Shown: positions 48,976-60,680 of the stretch, one piece after another
Layout: each line of letters begins with the position of its first letter
Numbering within the stretch: position 1 is the first letter of the stretch
Origin: Gremmenia infestans
Lineage: Eukaryota; Ascomycota; Leotiomycetes; Helotiales; Hamatocanthoscyphaceae
Reading direction: 5' to 3'
Length of the DNA stretch: 64,000 bases
Assembly (NCBI GenBank): GCA_032629725.1
Contig: JAFEVB010000015.1
Coordinates: 248,001 to 312,000, forward strand
Program-made: the position numbers and the translations under genes
Notes under the pieces: model-generated
What the model saw: only the letters and a program-made list of their open reading frames with translations
What the model was told of the DNA's origin: nothing
Database searches by the model: none

Positions 48976-50127
48976 CAGTCAGTGATGGAGCTCCTCAGAG
49001 AAAAAGGGTGTTTGAATGGCAACAACGAAATTTACTTAGGAAGATTGAAGATAAAGAGAGATTTGAAAAATTGTAAATCTTTGCCCCACGAAGATATTTT
49101 TAGCTGGAAATTAGACGGGATTAAAGGTCAATGTGGGGGGCGATACGCAATGGGAATTTTACAGTACAGTAGAAAGGGGTGGGGGCCCGCGTTAACTATA
49201 AGTTTACTAAAGTACCCAAGCCCAAGTACGGAATATAGCTTGCTTAGGAAGCCGGGGACGGGTAATCGGCACCCCTTTCCTTTGATACTGAATATGTCGT
49301 CATCAAGGGTAAGTAAGCAGAAGAGAAGGATCAGCATAGATGATTATATATCCGATATACCCGCTCGGTCCATACGTATATCGTAAATCCATATGGGACT
49401 TTGGAGTAAAAATGATAGTAATACTTCGTAACATGTAATCTATGATGAGCGTGGCTTTTTATATGTGGACGATGAAGAGGAATAGTCCTTGCATCGCATC
49501 GCATCACTAGTAGGTCCAGTAGCTCAACTAACGCGGATGCTGCCGCGTACATGGCATGGCATGGAGTGGATCTACAAGGGCGTCCAATCATAACGAGTTT
49601 CGGACATTTATGAAGATATAAAGTATACTTATTCGGGTACGGCTGAAATGGCACAGATCCGATTTTTCACAATGCAGTACACAGCTGCGCGCCAAGACGC
49701 TAAGCATAAGCAGTGTACCACAACCACTTTATTTTCTCCGACTCGCACTGCGGTATAATGCAGCACGACTGTAGTATAATATAGTATAGATTAATCTCAT
49801 AAATTTACTGGTTAGATAAGAATTATTTTATAACTAAGCGAATGACTAAGTAGTGACTAAGTACCCTGTGATGCATTATTCATTATGCTGTATTATACGC
49901 GGGCAGAATATATTATATACTATATTCTACCACTACGTGCTATATTATACCGCAGTGCAACTTGGAGGAAAAAAAGTGGTTGTGGTACACTGCTTATGCT
50001 CAGCGTCTTAGCGTTGTTATGCTACAGTATGCAAAAGCGGTGCCATTTCAGCGGTACCCATATATTCAGCTCGTACCATGCAAGCAAATTCGCTTGCACA
50101 CTCCCAAGCGACCATACGAACAACCTA
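48976..50127. other. Intergenic region with fold-back element
   Basis: Upstream of the MFS exporter and downstream of the lyase. Apart from the MITE-like element (listed separately) it holds AT-rich DNA and no gene. Confidence 0.5.
49694..50009. mobile_element. MITE-like fold-back element
   Basis: About 89 bases at 49694-49782 recur as the reverse complement at 49921-50009, with roughly 85-88% identity by eye. Both arms begin AAGACGCT and share AGCATAAGCAGTGTACCAC and CACTGCGGTATAAT. The centre of about 138 bases is AT-rich and non-coding. Size, long inverted termini and lack of a transposase fit a non-autonomous DNA element. No clear target-site duplication is visible, so the exact ends and the superfamily are open. 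It sits about 120 bases after the stop of the lyase gene, so it may be in that transcript's 3' end. Confidence 0.8.
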
Positions 50128-51948
50128 TCATTTCCATTCCAGTATAATGCTATCCCACATAAACCCCCGCCACAGAGTCGTTCTCGTGACCTCGAAGACA
50201 AGGCTATTTGTCCCCGCTGTCAGTACCCCAGCGTCGATATCGAATTCGAGAAATCGCCATTCCCCCGCTGTAGTACCAGAGCGATACAATCCGGGATCGC
50301 TGGGAAGAGTAGTGGAAGTAAGGCTAGCCAGTACCTGACTATTGATGCTCACAACTAAATTGACTGTTTGGGAATAGCCGGCCAGCGAGAGCGACAGGAC
50401 AGGAGATGTATTCGAAGACACGTCGGCGTCCGTGAGGTCAAAGAGAACCGTCCAGGCTCCCAGCGCGGACTGCCCGAAGTACCAATCGCTCGCGTTGGAC
50501 TCGCCAATGGTGTAAGTGAGGTTCGCCGGGGATTGTGCTACTAGAGCGTGTTGGTATGGGGCACCGCCGTTGCGGAATCCAAGAGTCTTGTGGTCTAGTT
50601 CGCCGATCTGGAATATCGGTTTGCGGGCCTGCGTTTCCCAGGTTAGAAGACCAAGCGCAGTTTCATCTCCATGTTGAACAGCGATATCATTTTGTGTGAA
50701 TGTAGTAGACGCGTTAGCAATACTACCGCCGTCCGACCAGGCGTAGAAGCCGTAGGTACCAGTGCGGACGTCTTTGATATCGAAGGAGCCTTGAGAGTCG
50801 GCGGTACCGGCATAGTAGTAATGTTCGCCTTGGTCCAAGGTCGATTTGTTCGAATTGTTGTCGCCCAGAAACACTGACGCACCGGCGGCAGGTCGACCAT
50901 CAGATAGAATGAGTTTGCCGGAGACAGAGCCACGAGATTGATAATCAGAGTCGTTCAGCCAGGAGTATGGCCAGCTTGCGAATTCCTGCGCGGCTCTACT
51001 AGCTGCGTCATCTCTCGAGCCCGAGTTCTTAGCAATATTAAGTCAGCAATCAATGACCGTTTAGGAAGTTCAAAGGCATATATCTTACCAGATACCACAA
51101 CCATGGACCCCAAATCTTTCCAGCCGGAAATGTCGCGCTCGAATTGACTTGAAAATGCGATCCGTGTACAACATTCAACTCCACAACATCTCCAGTAGCG
51201 CTCTCCCGGTGTACCGTGAGCTCTTGCTTCAGGTGATTGCCGTTGAAGTAATCGCGCCCAGGTCGAATATACCAAGAACCGAACTCACTACCATAGACCC
51301 CATGAAAGTCAAGATTGCGAATGAAGTCGGACCAGTCATACTTGGTAATAAAGGTCCCATCCGCACGTTGCCACGTCTCGTCTTGTACCTTTGTTGACGC
51401 CAGGATATCAGAGAATAGAGGCAATGCCTCATCTTTGATGTTGGTTCGACCATTTGTGAAGGTCGTATTGTCGAGACGGAATAGTGTTCGAAGCACAGCG
51501 AGAGTGGGCAGGGCTTTGTTTTCTATATATTGGTATGCGCCAGCCAGATCGGGGTAGATGATCCAGTGGAGATCGATCTCCGTAGCGCTGAATACTACAT
51601 CAAGATATTCCGGAGTTTCTTGATAAACGCTCGCTGATGTCCATACGAAATTGGATTCTCCATCTATTGCCAGAGACCATTTGTTTAGCAAGACGGCACA
51701 TTTGTTTACAGGATGAAAACACGTGCCGGGCGTTACATACCATAGCCAGAGTAATGCCCGACGGCATCGCCAATTAGATCGCGTCCTTCATAAAATAGCT
51801 CCTTGCCATACACATCGCCAATAGTAATGTTCCACAGCCCATTTCCAATGATCCATCCCGTCGAAGAATTGAGGGGTTTCAAGAAAGGCTTTTCAACAGC
51901 TAAAGCCGTAGCATACAAAAACGAGAAAATGGGAAATATTGATCGCAT
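50128..51948 (-). CDS. Rhamnogalacturonan lyase, PL4
   Basis: A secreted pectin-degrading enzyme that cleaves the rhamnogalacturonan I backbone by beta-elimination. Exons 51948-51741, 51663-51089 and 51027-50128 give 560 residues, normal for PL4. A signal peptide covers about residues 1-17 (MRSIFPIFSFLYATALA). The catalytic beta-sandwich includes NGLWNITIGDVYGKELFYEG, then GHYSGYDGESNFVWTSASVY across the first splice. YDWSDFIRNLDFHGVYGSE, SWYIRPGRDYFNG and VVHGSHFQVNSSATFP follow. A middle fibronectin-like domain starts at RGSVSGKLILSDGRPAAGAS, and a C-terminal beta-sandwich carries WYFGQSALGAW and VTRTTLWRGFMWDSIILEW. All parts are present and uninterrupted. Confidence 0.95.
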
Positions 51949-52680
51949 GGCTCCAAGTGGATCTATCTATGCACAAAATAAATCCATCGAAAACATGAGG
52001 GCATAGACATTAAATAGTACAAATGATAAAAATGTAATTGAACGAATGGGTTGAAGTTGCAATATCACAAGAATATGGCACCTTCATACCAGGGTCCATC
52101 ACCTTCTAGTTGAATCATTAAAATAATGGAGTAGATATGCCCAGAGTGGGACACTTCCATGTCGAATTATGCCGAGACGGAAAAACTCGATCCTCAGTCC
52201 AAATGAAATCGCGAATTTGCCGTAATCTGCCAATTCTGCACTTGCAGTAGATAGGCGCGTACTATCACAGGAGGGCCGGCAATGAAAGAGGTTGAAAGAA
52301 GTTGAATCAAGTTCCTCATGTGGAAAACTGGAGGAACGCGATCTGAAGTCAGTCAGGTTGGGTTGGATGTACCTCGGCCGAGTCACGTGGATACTCTCAA
52401 ACGACTTCATACTGCAATTCGGACGCTGCACATACATCGTACATCGCAGCTGGCACCGCCTCAGAGATTACTCAAACTCAGGCTTATGACAAGAGGCATA
52501 GAAACCGTTAAGTATACCAAATACTATGCTCCAGCACTTACCTAGTAGTCTCTCGAACTAGATCAAACCCACCTCTCCATCCTCGAACAAACAACGCTCT
52601 TTCCATAGCTACGGAACAGCTACTGGACATTGGCCCACGGAACTCGCAGATGGCACTCGCGACTCCAACCTCTTCCATGC
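51949..52680. other. Intergenic region
   Basis: Promoter side of the lyase gene. AT-rich near 51960-52130; a CACGTG box lies at 52385-52390. No gene is supported. Confidence 0.4.
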
Positions 52681-52692
52681 CTGCGATCTGCG

Positions 52693-53046
52693 CTGGATAG
52701 GATAAGCGCGTCTGCGGATTACAAGGAGAAGTTTTTGTCGCCATGGGCCATCCGGGCTTCTGGGCACTGGAAGAATTCTGGAGGTATATAATGGTATCAT
52801 AGCGATGGGACAACATTGTTCTGGTTATTGGTGAAGGAAGGGGGATACACGCCGAAGCAACTGGGGATGGCTGAGAAGAGCGGGGAGTTGTATTGGTGGG
52901 ATGGTGGGGATGCGGCTGTACGGGGTGACATGGACGGGGAGAGTATCGAAAGATTGGCGAAGAGTGGTGGTGTGGAGACTGCAGAGTACAGGAGAGACTA
53001 TTTGAGGTCGCGTTTGGCTGCAGAGATTGATACAGATGCTGGCTAA
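52693..53046 (+). pseudogene. Relic of an unrecognised gene
   Basis: A plus-strand frame reads ALDRISASADYKEKFLSPW, then RASGHWKNSGGI, an in-frame TAA, then WYHSDGTTLFWLLVKEGG and YTPKQLGMAEKSGELYWW. It ends AEYRRDYLRSRLAAEIDTDAG before a TAA at 53044. The composition and codon choice (AAG, GAG, GGG) look truly protein-coding on both sides of the stop. TAA could come from CAA by one C-to-T change. The N-terminus is not clear. The 200-codon frame on the opposite strand is probably its shadow. The family is not recognised. Confidence 0.4.
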
Positions 53047-54473
53047 GTGCCCAAGGGCCATCTAAGGGCGGGAAGGGGATCTTGAGCTGTCCCATAGGGA
53101 GGATGGGCGTGTTGGTGTGTTCAAACCTATCTGAAGGCTTTGCAGTCAAAATGAAAGACAGAAAAGAGCAAGTGCTTGGACCTGATCTCGAGGCTGTCGC
53201 TAGTAGTGCGATATCCTACCTAGAATGAGTCCATTTGCTTGCTTCCTTGTCTTTCATTTGCCCATTTGCGGGTTGGAAATCGGTTTGGAAATGGAAACTT
53301 GGCATGACATGACACGAACTCGATGAATGCCTAAATAATTGTTCATTTATATATACGTTTGTCATCTTGTGCAAGCGTCCTCTAGATTCGATGCGTGATG
53401 TGAAGATTTTGGATTGTGTTCCCCTGTATTTGCGAGTGCGCCCGACCTCTGAACAAGATTCTTACGCCACGTGCGTATCCTGTTTCCATTGGAAAACAGC
53501 CATCTTTCATTGCGGAAACCTCTGACTCGTGCTCGCGACTGGAAGACAATCGTGATCCGGTGTGCGTTCTACCTTACTGGACCTCTACGTTGTTCAAAGC
53601 ATTTAATTGCAAATGCTTTTCCCCTTGTGTGCTTGTGTGTAGTTGTTTGGCCCTTGAATTGCTTGATTGAAGCTATAGTTGCTCTGATTGTGTTAGCTCA
53701 CAGCCTCTATGCGCATTCTCTGCTCAGCTTGCTCTTGGCTTGCCTATTTGGATTCTAAGTGTGTGATGATTGCTAGGGGTATGACATTGATCTTACAACA
53801 TCCTATAAGATAGTCCTTTAATTCCGAACCTGTCGGGACCATAATAGCTAAAATTGCGATTGGTTTCATTGTTCTTCCCCGTTCCATCAACTAACGCAAC
53901 GCTGCCCTTGACCAGAGTACTTCAAAATCCCCTCAGTATGGTCAATTTATTCTGCACTAAGTGCAAAAGAAAGGGTGACCACAGTTCCAGGACATGTGAT
54001 CATAATTGGCCACGCTGCAATTGGCGCACGGGTGGGTAAACTTCCCTCTACAGATATGTGGCAGTAGGAAGAGAAATTGTGGTGGTAGTTCTAGGCGGCC
54101 TAGCCGTTGGGGTTGCATAGCATAAGCTTCTTTCATCAGCATGAAATAGGTGAGAACAAGAGAGGGAGACATACCCCGATATCCGAGTGCTAGATAACCA
54201 CTGTGCTCAGGCTTGTACGAAAGGGCTTTAGCCCACTGTCTGGGCATGACCCCTAAAGTAACCCACACTCTTATAGAGATGCAACCCTCATTCTCCGTTT
54301 CCTTCAAACTCCATAGGGCAGTCAGTCCCGAAATACCACTCCTCGTACTCGTGGTCCTTAAATTCTTCTCTATGTCCCTTATAACCAGCCTCTCACTAAG
54401 GCAAGCCCGGAAGGTTTTAAGGGTGGTTGGCCAGATGTTTGTTGTAGTAGCCCTTGGTAGTATGTGGTTAATT
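53047..54473. other. Intergenic region with a possible zinc-knuckle fragment
   Basis: Mostly featureless. From the ATG at 53938 a 33-codon plus-strand frame contains CTKCKRKGDHSSRTC then WPRC, close to a CCHC zinc knuckle with one extra residue. This may be a piece of a degraded nucleic-acid-binding protein near the broken silencing genes. No complete gene is visible. Confidence 0.3.
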
Positions 54474-55319
54474 TTAATTATTAAGCATCTCCCTCCGTGC
54501 TGCTCGTGCTGCTCGTATGCGCTCTTGTGTCTCTGTGTCCCATGACTTCGATTGGTGCTTGCGACTTCGCTGTTGCCTCTGTATCTTCTTCTGCCTTCCT
54601 TTATTTTGAGGGTCTAATAGCTGTTCTAATACGGGGACTTGTGCGACTGCTCGTATCGATGCTAGCGTATCCTGATTGCGAGTACTGATGAGAGAATGGG
54701 TACAGCTTCTCTCAGCTGATAGTAATAGTGCTCGTAAAGTGAAGTGTGCATCGTTACTAGCAGTGTGGAGCTTATCGAAAGGATATTGAAGCGCTTGAAG
54801 GATGTCGCTGAGAGTACTAGAATTGTCGGGTAATAGCTCCGAGGCAATCTTTTGTGTATCAAGAATGTCAACAATCGACGTCTGTAGATCAAACTCAAGT
54901 CTTTGTAAAACTTGAAGATTATGCTCAAAGTCATGACCGATAAGAGCGATATTCCGTGTTTGTGGGACCAAAGACTCAAGGGTCGTAAGTGTTTGTTGGT
55001 GTATCATAGTCGTTTTCCCAAATAGGAAATTTTTCGTAGTAGCTGTGCAGTATCAAGGTAATCCGGTAGCGAAACTATACGTCAATATTGTCTTTTCAAG
55101 TTGCGAGGAGGCGAGAACCCTAGTATCTAGTATTGCAATGCCAACTTGACTATCGAGGTTCTGGGTTGAGTCCTGTTTGATTTTTCCTAGATTCTCAAAA
55201 TCGATTGCCACGAATATTACATCGCGCAACTTATCAGATATTGACGGATGTGGTGTAAGTCCAAGAAAATCCTAAAGCAGCTGGAGGCCATTGTTGGAGA
55301 TTGCGTATCGCGGAGCCAT
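54474..55319 (-). pseudogene. Broken Gfd2/YDR514C-type DEDDh exonuclease
   Basis: One minus-strand frame from the ATG at 55319 to the stop at 54474 (281 codons) carries the RNase H-like exonuclease fold of the Gfd2/YDR514C family. VIFVAIDFENLGK holds the first Asp and Glu (DxE). NLDSQVGIAILDTRVLASS, NIALIGHDFEHNLQVLQRL with the next Asp, DILDTQKIA, and ASNDAHFTLRALLL with the His/Asp end follow in order. A Lys/Arg-rich tail closes it. Two stops interrupt it in frame: TAG after NGLQLL (family position Gln) and TGA after FATGLP (Arg or Asp). Both fit C-to-T changes, as RIP would make. Related DEDDh enzymes include QIP, the exonuclease partner of QDE-2 in Neurospora; equivalence here is inference. 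Confidence 0.8.
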
Positions 55320-55994
55320 ATTTGTCCCAAATTTGCAAAATGAAGCGATTTCGACATTTGCCAGCAAAGCGCGCGATGAACTATTTAAAGTAATTGCTAA
55401 GTAATAAGCCGAGTGCCACCCGCTACGTGTACCCTACGATACTCAGAAAACACTGGCCATCGTACTGGAGATACCTGCGGAGTCATGCTAATGTTCCCTG
55501 ATATTGTATAATAGCCTGTCTATAGAAGCACCAGATGTCTCGGCCATGCATGAATAGTAGAACGCCTGCTCCAAACCTTGACAAACTCGAGGATCTATAA
55601 TGTGGTCTGTTGTGCTGCCATAAGAGCAATTATGTGGATGTTTCAGAGCGAGTTCTTCTAGCATCGAATTTGAATAAGTGTTTAGTACATTAAAGTCGTA
55701 CACGATAACGATGAATTATAAAACTGAGCAACCTAATCACGTGCAAGTAGACTAGAGGGAATCCAAATCGGTTTCTGGCAGGGGAGTGAGAGGTTTAAAG
55801 GGGTAGGTTCAAAGGGGTAGCGATGTTCCAGACTAATAGGCATTAGTAATATTTATATTTAGAAGCATAGAAACTATAACCGATTCGCAAGGGGGCCCAG
55901 AAGAGTATCTCCTCAGCATAATCCAGCTGAATTATCAGCGTGCTCAGGGCTCAGGGCTCAGCTTAGGTTAGAGCAGCGACGGCTTAATTCTAAA
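55320..55994. other. Region between the two broken silencing genes
   Basis: Contains the upstream side of both divergent pseudogenes. A minus-strand frame of 71 codons (55703-55488) is not recognised but has a normal residue mix, so it may be a lost 5' exon of the exonuclease. AAAGGGGTAG occurs twice at about 55796-55820. Confidence 0.35.
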
Positions 55995-57472
55995 GATGGA
56001 AATAGAAAACACCCGCGTCGACATTCCGGTATGGGACTCGCTGTTCTCACTCCAGGTCGGGATGAAGTTGAAGGGGTCACTGCGGGATCATTCAGCGCCA
56101 GACTTCATACCGCTTTGCAGGCCTATGGAATAACCGTTCAGACTCCTAATAGCCAGAATGTGCTCTTTACTCCTAATACAAACCCTCAGATGCGAAGAAC
56201 TGCCTTTAAGGCTCGGCTCGATGTGGCTTAGGGACGATTGAACAACCCTCAGCTTCTGATTGTCTTATTGTCAGATACGAGTGCCACTACATATTCCAAT
56301 GTGAAATGGTGGGGGGATTGTGACTGTGGTGTACCAACTGTGTGTATCGGTCCAGAGGCTGTTGGATTGGTCGATGATCGAGGTGACCAAGGGGTACTAG
56401 GAAACTTGAGGTAAACAAAGACATTACACATGAACGACTTGCTTTGTAAGATTTTGCTAATAATGTCTAGTCTGAAAATCAATTTCAAACTTGGAGGAAC
56501 AAACCACCGCCTAAGTGTGGCTGATCTGCCCGTGAAGCCGATGACTATGATAGTTGGCGCCGATGTCACCCATGAAGGGAAAGGGGATGATGGCTGTCCC
56601 TCATTAGCAGGAGTTGTTGCTACTTGTGACGACGAAGCTATGCATTATCTTGCTTATACTCGGCTTCAGCGCAATAATACAGAGGTATACTCGATTTCTA
56701 GAGAGGATATATGATACTAACTCATACTTTAGCATATTGAGGATCTCGAGGCATGGTTTCAGAGCGACTTGCTAACTATCGCCGATGGTCACAGCACCTC
56801 CCACGCCATATTCTGTTCTATCGTGATAGTGTTAGTAAGAGTCAATATGGTGAGGTCAGAGCCACGGAGCTCTCGCAGATCCAAAACGCCTGTCGGAAAG
56901 CCACGCAAACAGGTGAAACCAAGCCCCTAATCACGCTAGTCATTGTTGGTAAACGCCATCATGCTCGATTTTACTCCACCAATGTAAATGAACGACGAAA
57001 CTTGGATCCAGGCCTAATTGGTGACAGCGAGGTTATCGCCCCGAACCAATTTAACTTTTATCTTCAGAGCCATGGCTCGCCCAAGGGCACCGCGCGTAGT
57101 GGACATTACGTAGTAGTTTTAGAAACCGGAGGTAGATACACGGCTGATGAACTCAAAAGTATTGTAAGTTGCTCCATTCAACCTTGTTTATACTCAGCTA
57201 ATGGCCCTTACAGACGAACAACATCTGCTTCATGAGTTCACGGGCTACTAAAGGGCTCTCGGTTTGCACTCCTGCTCGATATGCCGACAATAAAGCGCCC
57301 AGCACTTGAGAATTACAATCGCCCTCCATCTTTGGTTGTTCCAGCTAACTCTGGCCCCGGGTGGTACAGACGACAACACATTCTATGGGGTGCAGCAATG
57401 GCAAACTCGCCTCCAAACGGGAGAACCAATCCCTGGCATCTTACCCTCGACGATATCATGTTCTCCTTATGA
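55995..57472 (+). pseudogene. Argonaute pseudogene (MID/PIWI half only)
   Basis: The plus strand holds the C-terminal half of a fungal Argonaute of QDE-2 type. In order: NNPQLLIVLLSDTSATTYSN and KWWGDCDCGVPTVCIGPEAV, FKLGGTNHRL, then MIVGADVTHEGKGDDGCPSL with the first catalytic Asp. The glutamate finger is in NNTEHIEDLEA, and HILFYRDSVSKSQYGE has the third catalytic residue. TNNICFMSSRATKGLSVCTP and ARYAD complete the core. Two or three introns are still recognisable (56408, 56685, 57164). Lesions: a TAG at 56229 after LDVA, a one-base frameshift near 56751, loss of the segment after ARYAD near 57285, and frame switches at 57360-57420 before the end TNPWHLTLDDIMFSL. N, PAZ and linker domains are absent. 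It cannot make a full protein. Confidence 0.88.
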
Positions 57473-57966
57473 GGACTTGCTTCATCTTTATCCTTTACCT
57501 CCGCGCTGACTTTCTTGTTTCCACGCCTACTTGATGTTTTCCCGTTCCCGTCTTCATGTTTTTGGAAGATGAGGAAGTTGCTTCTGATTTTGCGTTTATG
57601 AGGAGCTATGGCTTGGTGAGTGGAGTTTGTTTTATGCTTGCTCTTGTGTGTTTTGCTGTATGTTCTGGGTTTGGGAATTGCGTGGCGCAGGCATTGATCA
57701 GACACTGATATTCGGATTTGCTTTCTTGAATGGATGTTGCAGTTTAATCGTATTCTGCTCATTGCGAAAACCTACAAGTTTTAATGTGAGCGATGATATG
57801 CTACTAATCACGTGCTATGACCCCCCTACTTGCAGCTACTCAACTAGTCACGTGGATGGCATGGAGAGCGTAGCTTCCCAGCCTCCTCATATGGGCTTCA
57901 CCCAAATAAATTAATAGATCTATGAGAAATACAGTTTTTCTGCTTTCTGTTTCATAATACCTTCGT
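57473..57966. other. Intergenic region
   Basis: Between the Argonaute relic and the 3' end of the methionine permease gene. No gene is supported. Two CACGTG-like sites (ATCACGTGCT near 57808, GTCACGTGGA near 57847) are present. Confidence 0.4.
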
Positions 57967-60049
57967 TCATGCTTCCTTTGAAATCTCTACGCGCTTAGCA
58001 TCATCGCTTCCGGATCCAGCCAAATCCTGGAATTTCTGCCCGAGAACATCATGCTCCGCATCCCAAGTTCCCAGTTCCGCAAGTGGTACTTTGACCAGAC
58101 GATGCACTTTGGCACTCTCATCTTCCAGTTGTACCAGCTCTTGGCGAATGCGATATTTCCCAAAGTGGGGGATGATGTAGATCCAGAAGGCGTGGTAGAT
58201 GCCACAGATAGCGAGAATGGCAAGGCCGACAGCACAATACGTGGCGTACCAGAAGGAAACATCGCCTCCGTAGCGGCCGCCCGATGGCGGGAACCATGGC
58301 ATAATGAGGATGAAAATGTTGACAGCTAGGGAGAAGAGAATGGCCACATTCCAGGTTCGGAATTCCGCCCTCTCGATTCCGATTCTTGCACGGCTGCGCC
58401 GGATGAGGAACAGCCCGAATGTTGTAAGGAAGAGAAAGACGTTCGCTGGGTATGACTGCAGATCGACGATAAAGTTGAATGCGTCTCCAGCGGGTGGCGC
58501 GACGATCATGAGTACGGTCAAGCCCCATTTCAACCCATATGCCGCGAGGGGTGTTCCGAACGGGCGAGTGGAGGCCCAGACTCTTGGCCAGGGGAGGACT
58601 CCTTGGCGGCCACACTCTCGAATGATTCGAGAGGACCCGATGATGACCGAGATGATATTGCCAAATGCACTAAGTGCAATCAAGAAATTAAGTGCTCTGG
58701 AGGCATGTTTATTGCCAAAGACAGCTGTGAAAAATAGGGACGCGACCAGTTGTTTTGAGCTTGCGATGGACTTTTTCGGTACTGAGGTTAGACTTAGTGA
58801 GTGTCAAAAGATCGTTTAAGAGGGGGTCTGACCTGCTGCAAAGTACGCGACGTTGCAGAGAATGTAGAGAATAGCCACTACGAGGAGGGACGCAGGTGCT
58901 GTTTTCTTGAGGGTTTGGATTGGTCTCTGCAGGAAGATCCAAGGGTCAGCCATGTTCTTCCATATGTTGCATTTGCTTAAACACGGCATACCTTGACCTC
59001 AGCCACGACGTTGAATGCGTTTGTGAAGCCAGAATAGGCAAAGTTGATTTTGACTAACGCGTTCGCCAACCCGTATCCGCTGCCCGTAGTTCCTGAAAAG
59101 GAGTCCCGAAAGTTGGCGTGTGGATCCTTGATTCTCGTATGTCCCCCCAGAACCACAAGTCCAGTTATACTAATACTAAAACCAAGTATTAGCATTGCCA
59201 AAGATATTGGTTCAGTGCGCATTTCGCCACTTACAAGACTAAAGTGATGATCTTGATAACCCCAACGGCATTCGAGAGGCGAAGCGACCATTTGGTGCTA
59301 AATAGGACCACTAGAAAATTTCCATTAGTATAATCGTGGTAGTTGAAGGCAACAACCTACTTACATAAGATAATAAAGCTAATACAGCCTACGGCAAGGC
59401 CTTTCTGCTCCCAAGCGGATGGCGTGTAACCGCCCGTCGCGAAGAGGTACTGAGCCATCACTTCCCAAGGACTTTAGTATCTGAAACCGTTTTCTGAATC
59501 TCGGGGGTCATTACCGATAGCATTGCTACTACTGAACGAAAGTATCACTGACTGAACAGCGAAAGCAGTTGGTAGAAGGTATTTTGGTCGCGGATAAGCT
59601 TGTTCGAGGTACACGACCTCAGCCCCGGAGCGATTGGGAAAGTAGCTGGCCAACTCCGTGTAAACAGCGAGTTGCGAGCCTGCAATGAGAAGACCGATTG
59701 CCCAAAAAATCATACTCAATCCGACCGAGCCGACTCCCTTGAGGATTGACCCCGCTAGCAGAGGTCTTAGTCCCGTCATCGCGACCTCTCATCAGCAAGA
59801 AGACTTACGAGTTGAAAAGACTCCAGTCCCGATCATCTGACCAATATTCAAAAATATCGTCGTGGGCCATCCTACCTGCGTTCCGAGAGGAGAGATATTT
59901 TCGACTGGGGCGCCGGACGCTTCCTGATAGGACGGTTTCGACTCGTTGCCGCCAACTTCGTGCACAAATTCAAGGGACCCATCGACCTTGACATCGCCTG
60001 TGCCTACATCTCCTGCGGCGCGCACTTCTTCAGAGCTAAAGGTAGCCAT
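57967..60049 (-). CDS. High-affinity methionine permease, Mup1 type
   Basis: An amino-acid permease of the LAT-like fungal group that imports methionine (and cysteine) at the plasma membrane. Seven exons (60049-59809, 59754-59515, 59460-59365, 59310-59235, 59175-58992, 58926-58833, 58781-57967) give 581 residues, as expected. The acidic N-tail precedes TM1, which carries IFLNIGQMIGTGVFST, the unwound GxGVFS substrate helix. WAIGLLIAGSQLAVYTELAS, FPNRSGAEVVYLEQAYPRP, GLANALVKINFAYSGFTNAF (TM6) and FGNIISVIIGSSRIIRECGR then QGVLPWPRVWA follow. Twelve membrane segments are expected. The C-tail is soluble and charged. Lysines before TM1 may serve ubiquitin-driven uptake as in yeast Mup1. It is tandem with the dioxygenase gene. 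Confidence 0.92.
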
Positions 60050-60680
60050 AGTCGGAGCAATGTTCAGAGAATCTTACATTTGGAGCAAAGTGAGACTTCA
60101 CCCAGGTTTTGTATGATGATCGGCAGAGACCATTCGGAATATTGCAGTGGGGGGGAGGTAGGGATCAATTGATCAATCGTGCTTTTCCAAGCATATTGCA
60201 GAATGAACGTTCGGAATGTCCGCATTTATTGGACCGTGAGCCACCTTCCTAAAGTAGTCAGTAGCTGCATGGAAACTCTGGTGGTGTTGTTGTATTCGTG
60301 TAATTGATGTCGTGATACTTGACAGTGCAAGCCAAGCGATTCCGCCATCGACTGCCTGCATTCCGCTATGTGATGTACAAAACCTTGCCCGAACCTTGCT
60401 ATTTATCATTAATGCATCCAACCCAAGAAAACTTAATCTGCCACTATTTAAAATAGTAGCGTTTGTATGGTGAGAGATAAGATGCGTAAGTCATGGCAGC
60501 AACGTCGTGGAGTAAAAATTTCGTGTAATCGAAACTATAATCCAGAAAACTTGTCAAACGCACCCGGTTTTAGAGATTACTTCGTATGAGGCGCCAAGAA
60601 CAAAACAGTCCAGAATCGTTGTTCTATAACTTATAAATTTCATATAGCAAATGGATGATATTGTACTACTTAGTTGGCAT
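60050..60680. other. Intergenic region
   Basis: Promoter side of the methionine permease and 3' flank of the dioxygenase. No gene was found. Confidence 0.45.

Noticed and set aside
52538..53149. 203-codon minus-strand frame with a GTAAGT at its end
   Set aside because: Starts without ATG, Pro/Ser/Thr-rich in a manner of an antisense shadow; the plus strand reads more like real protein.
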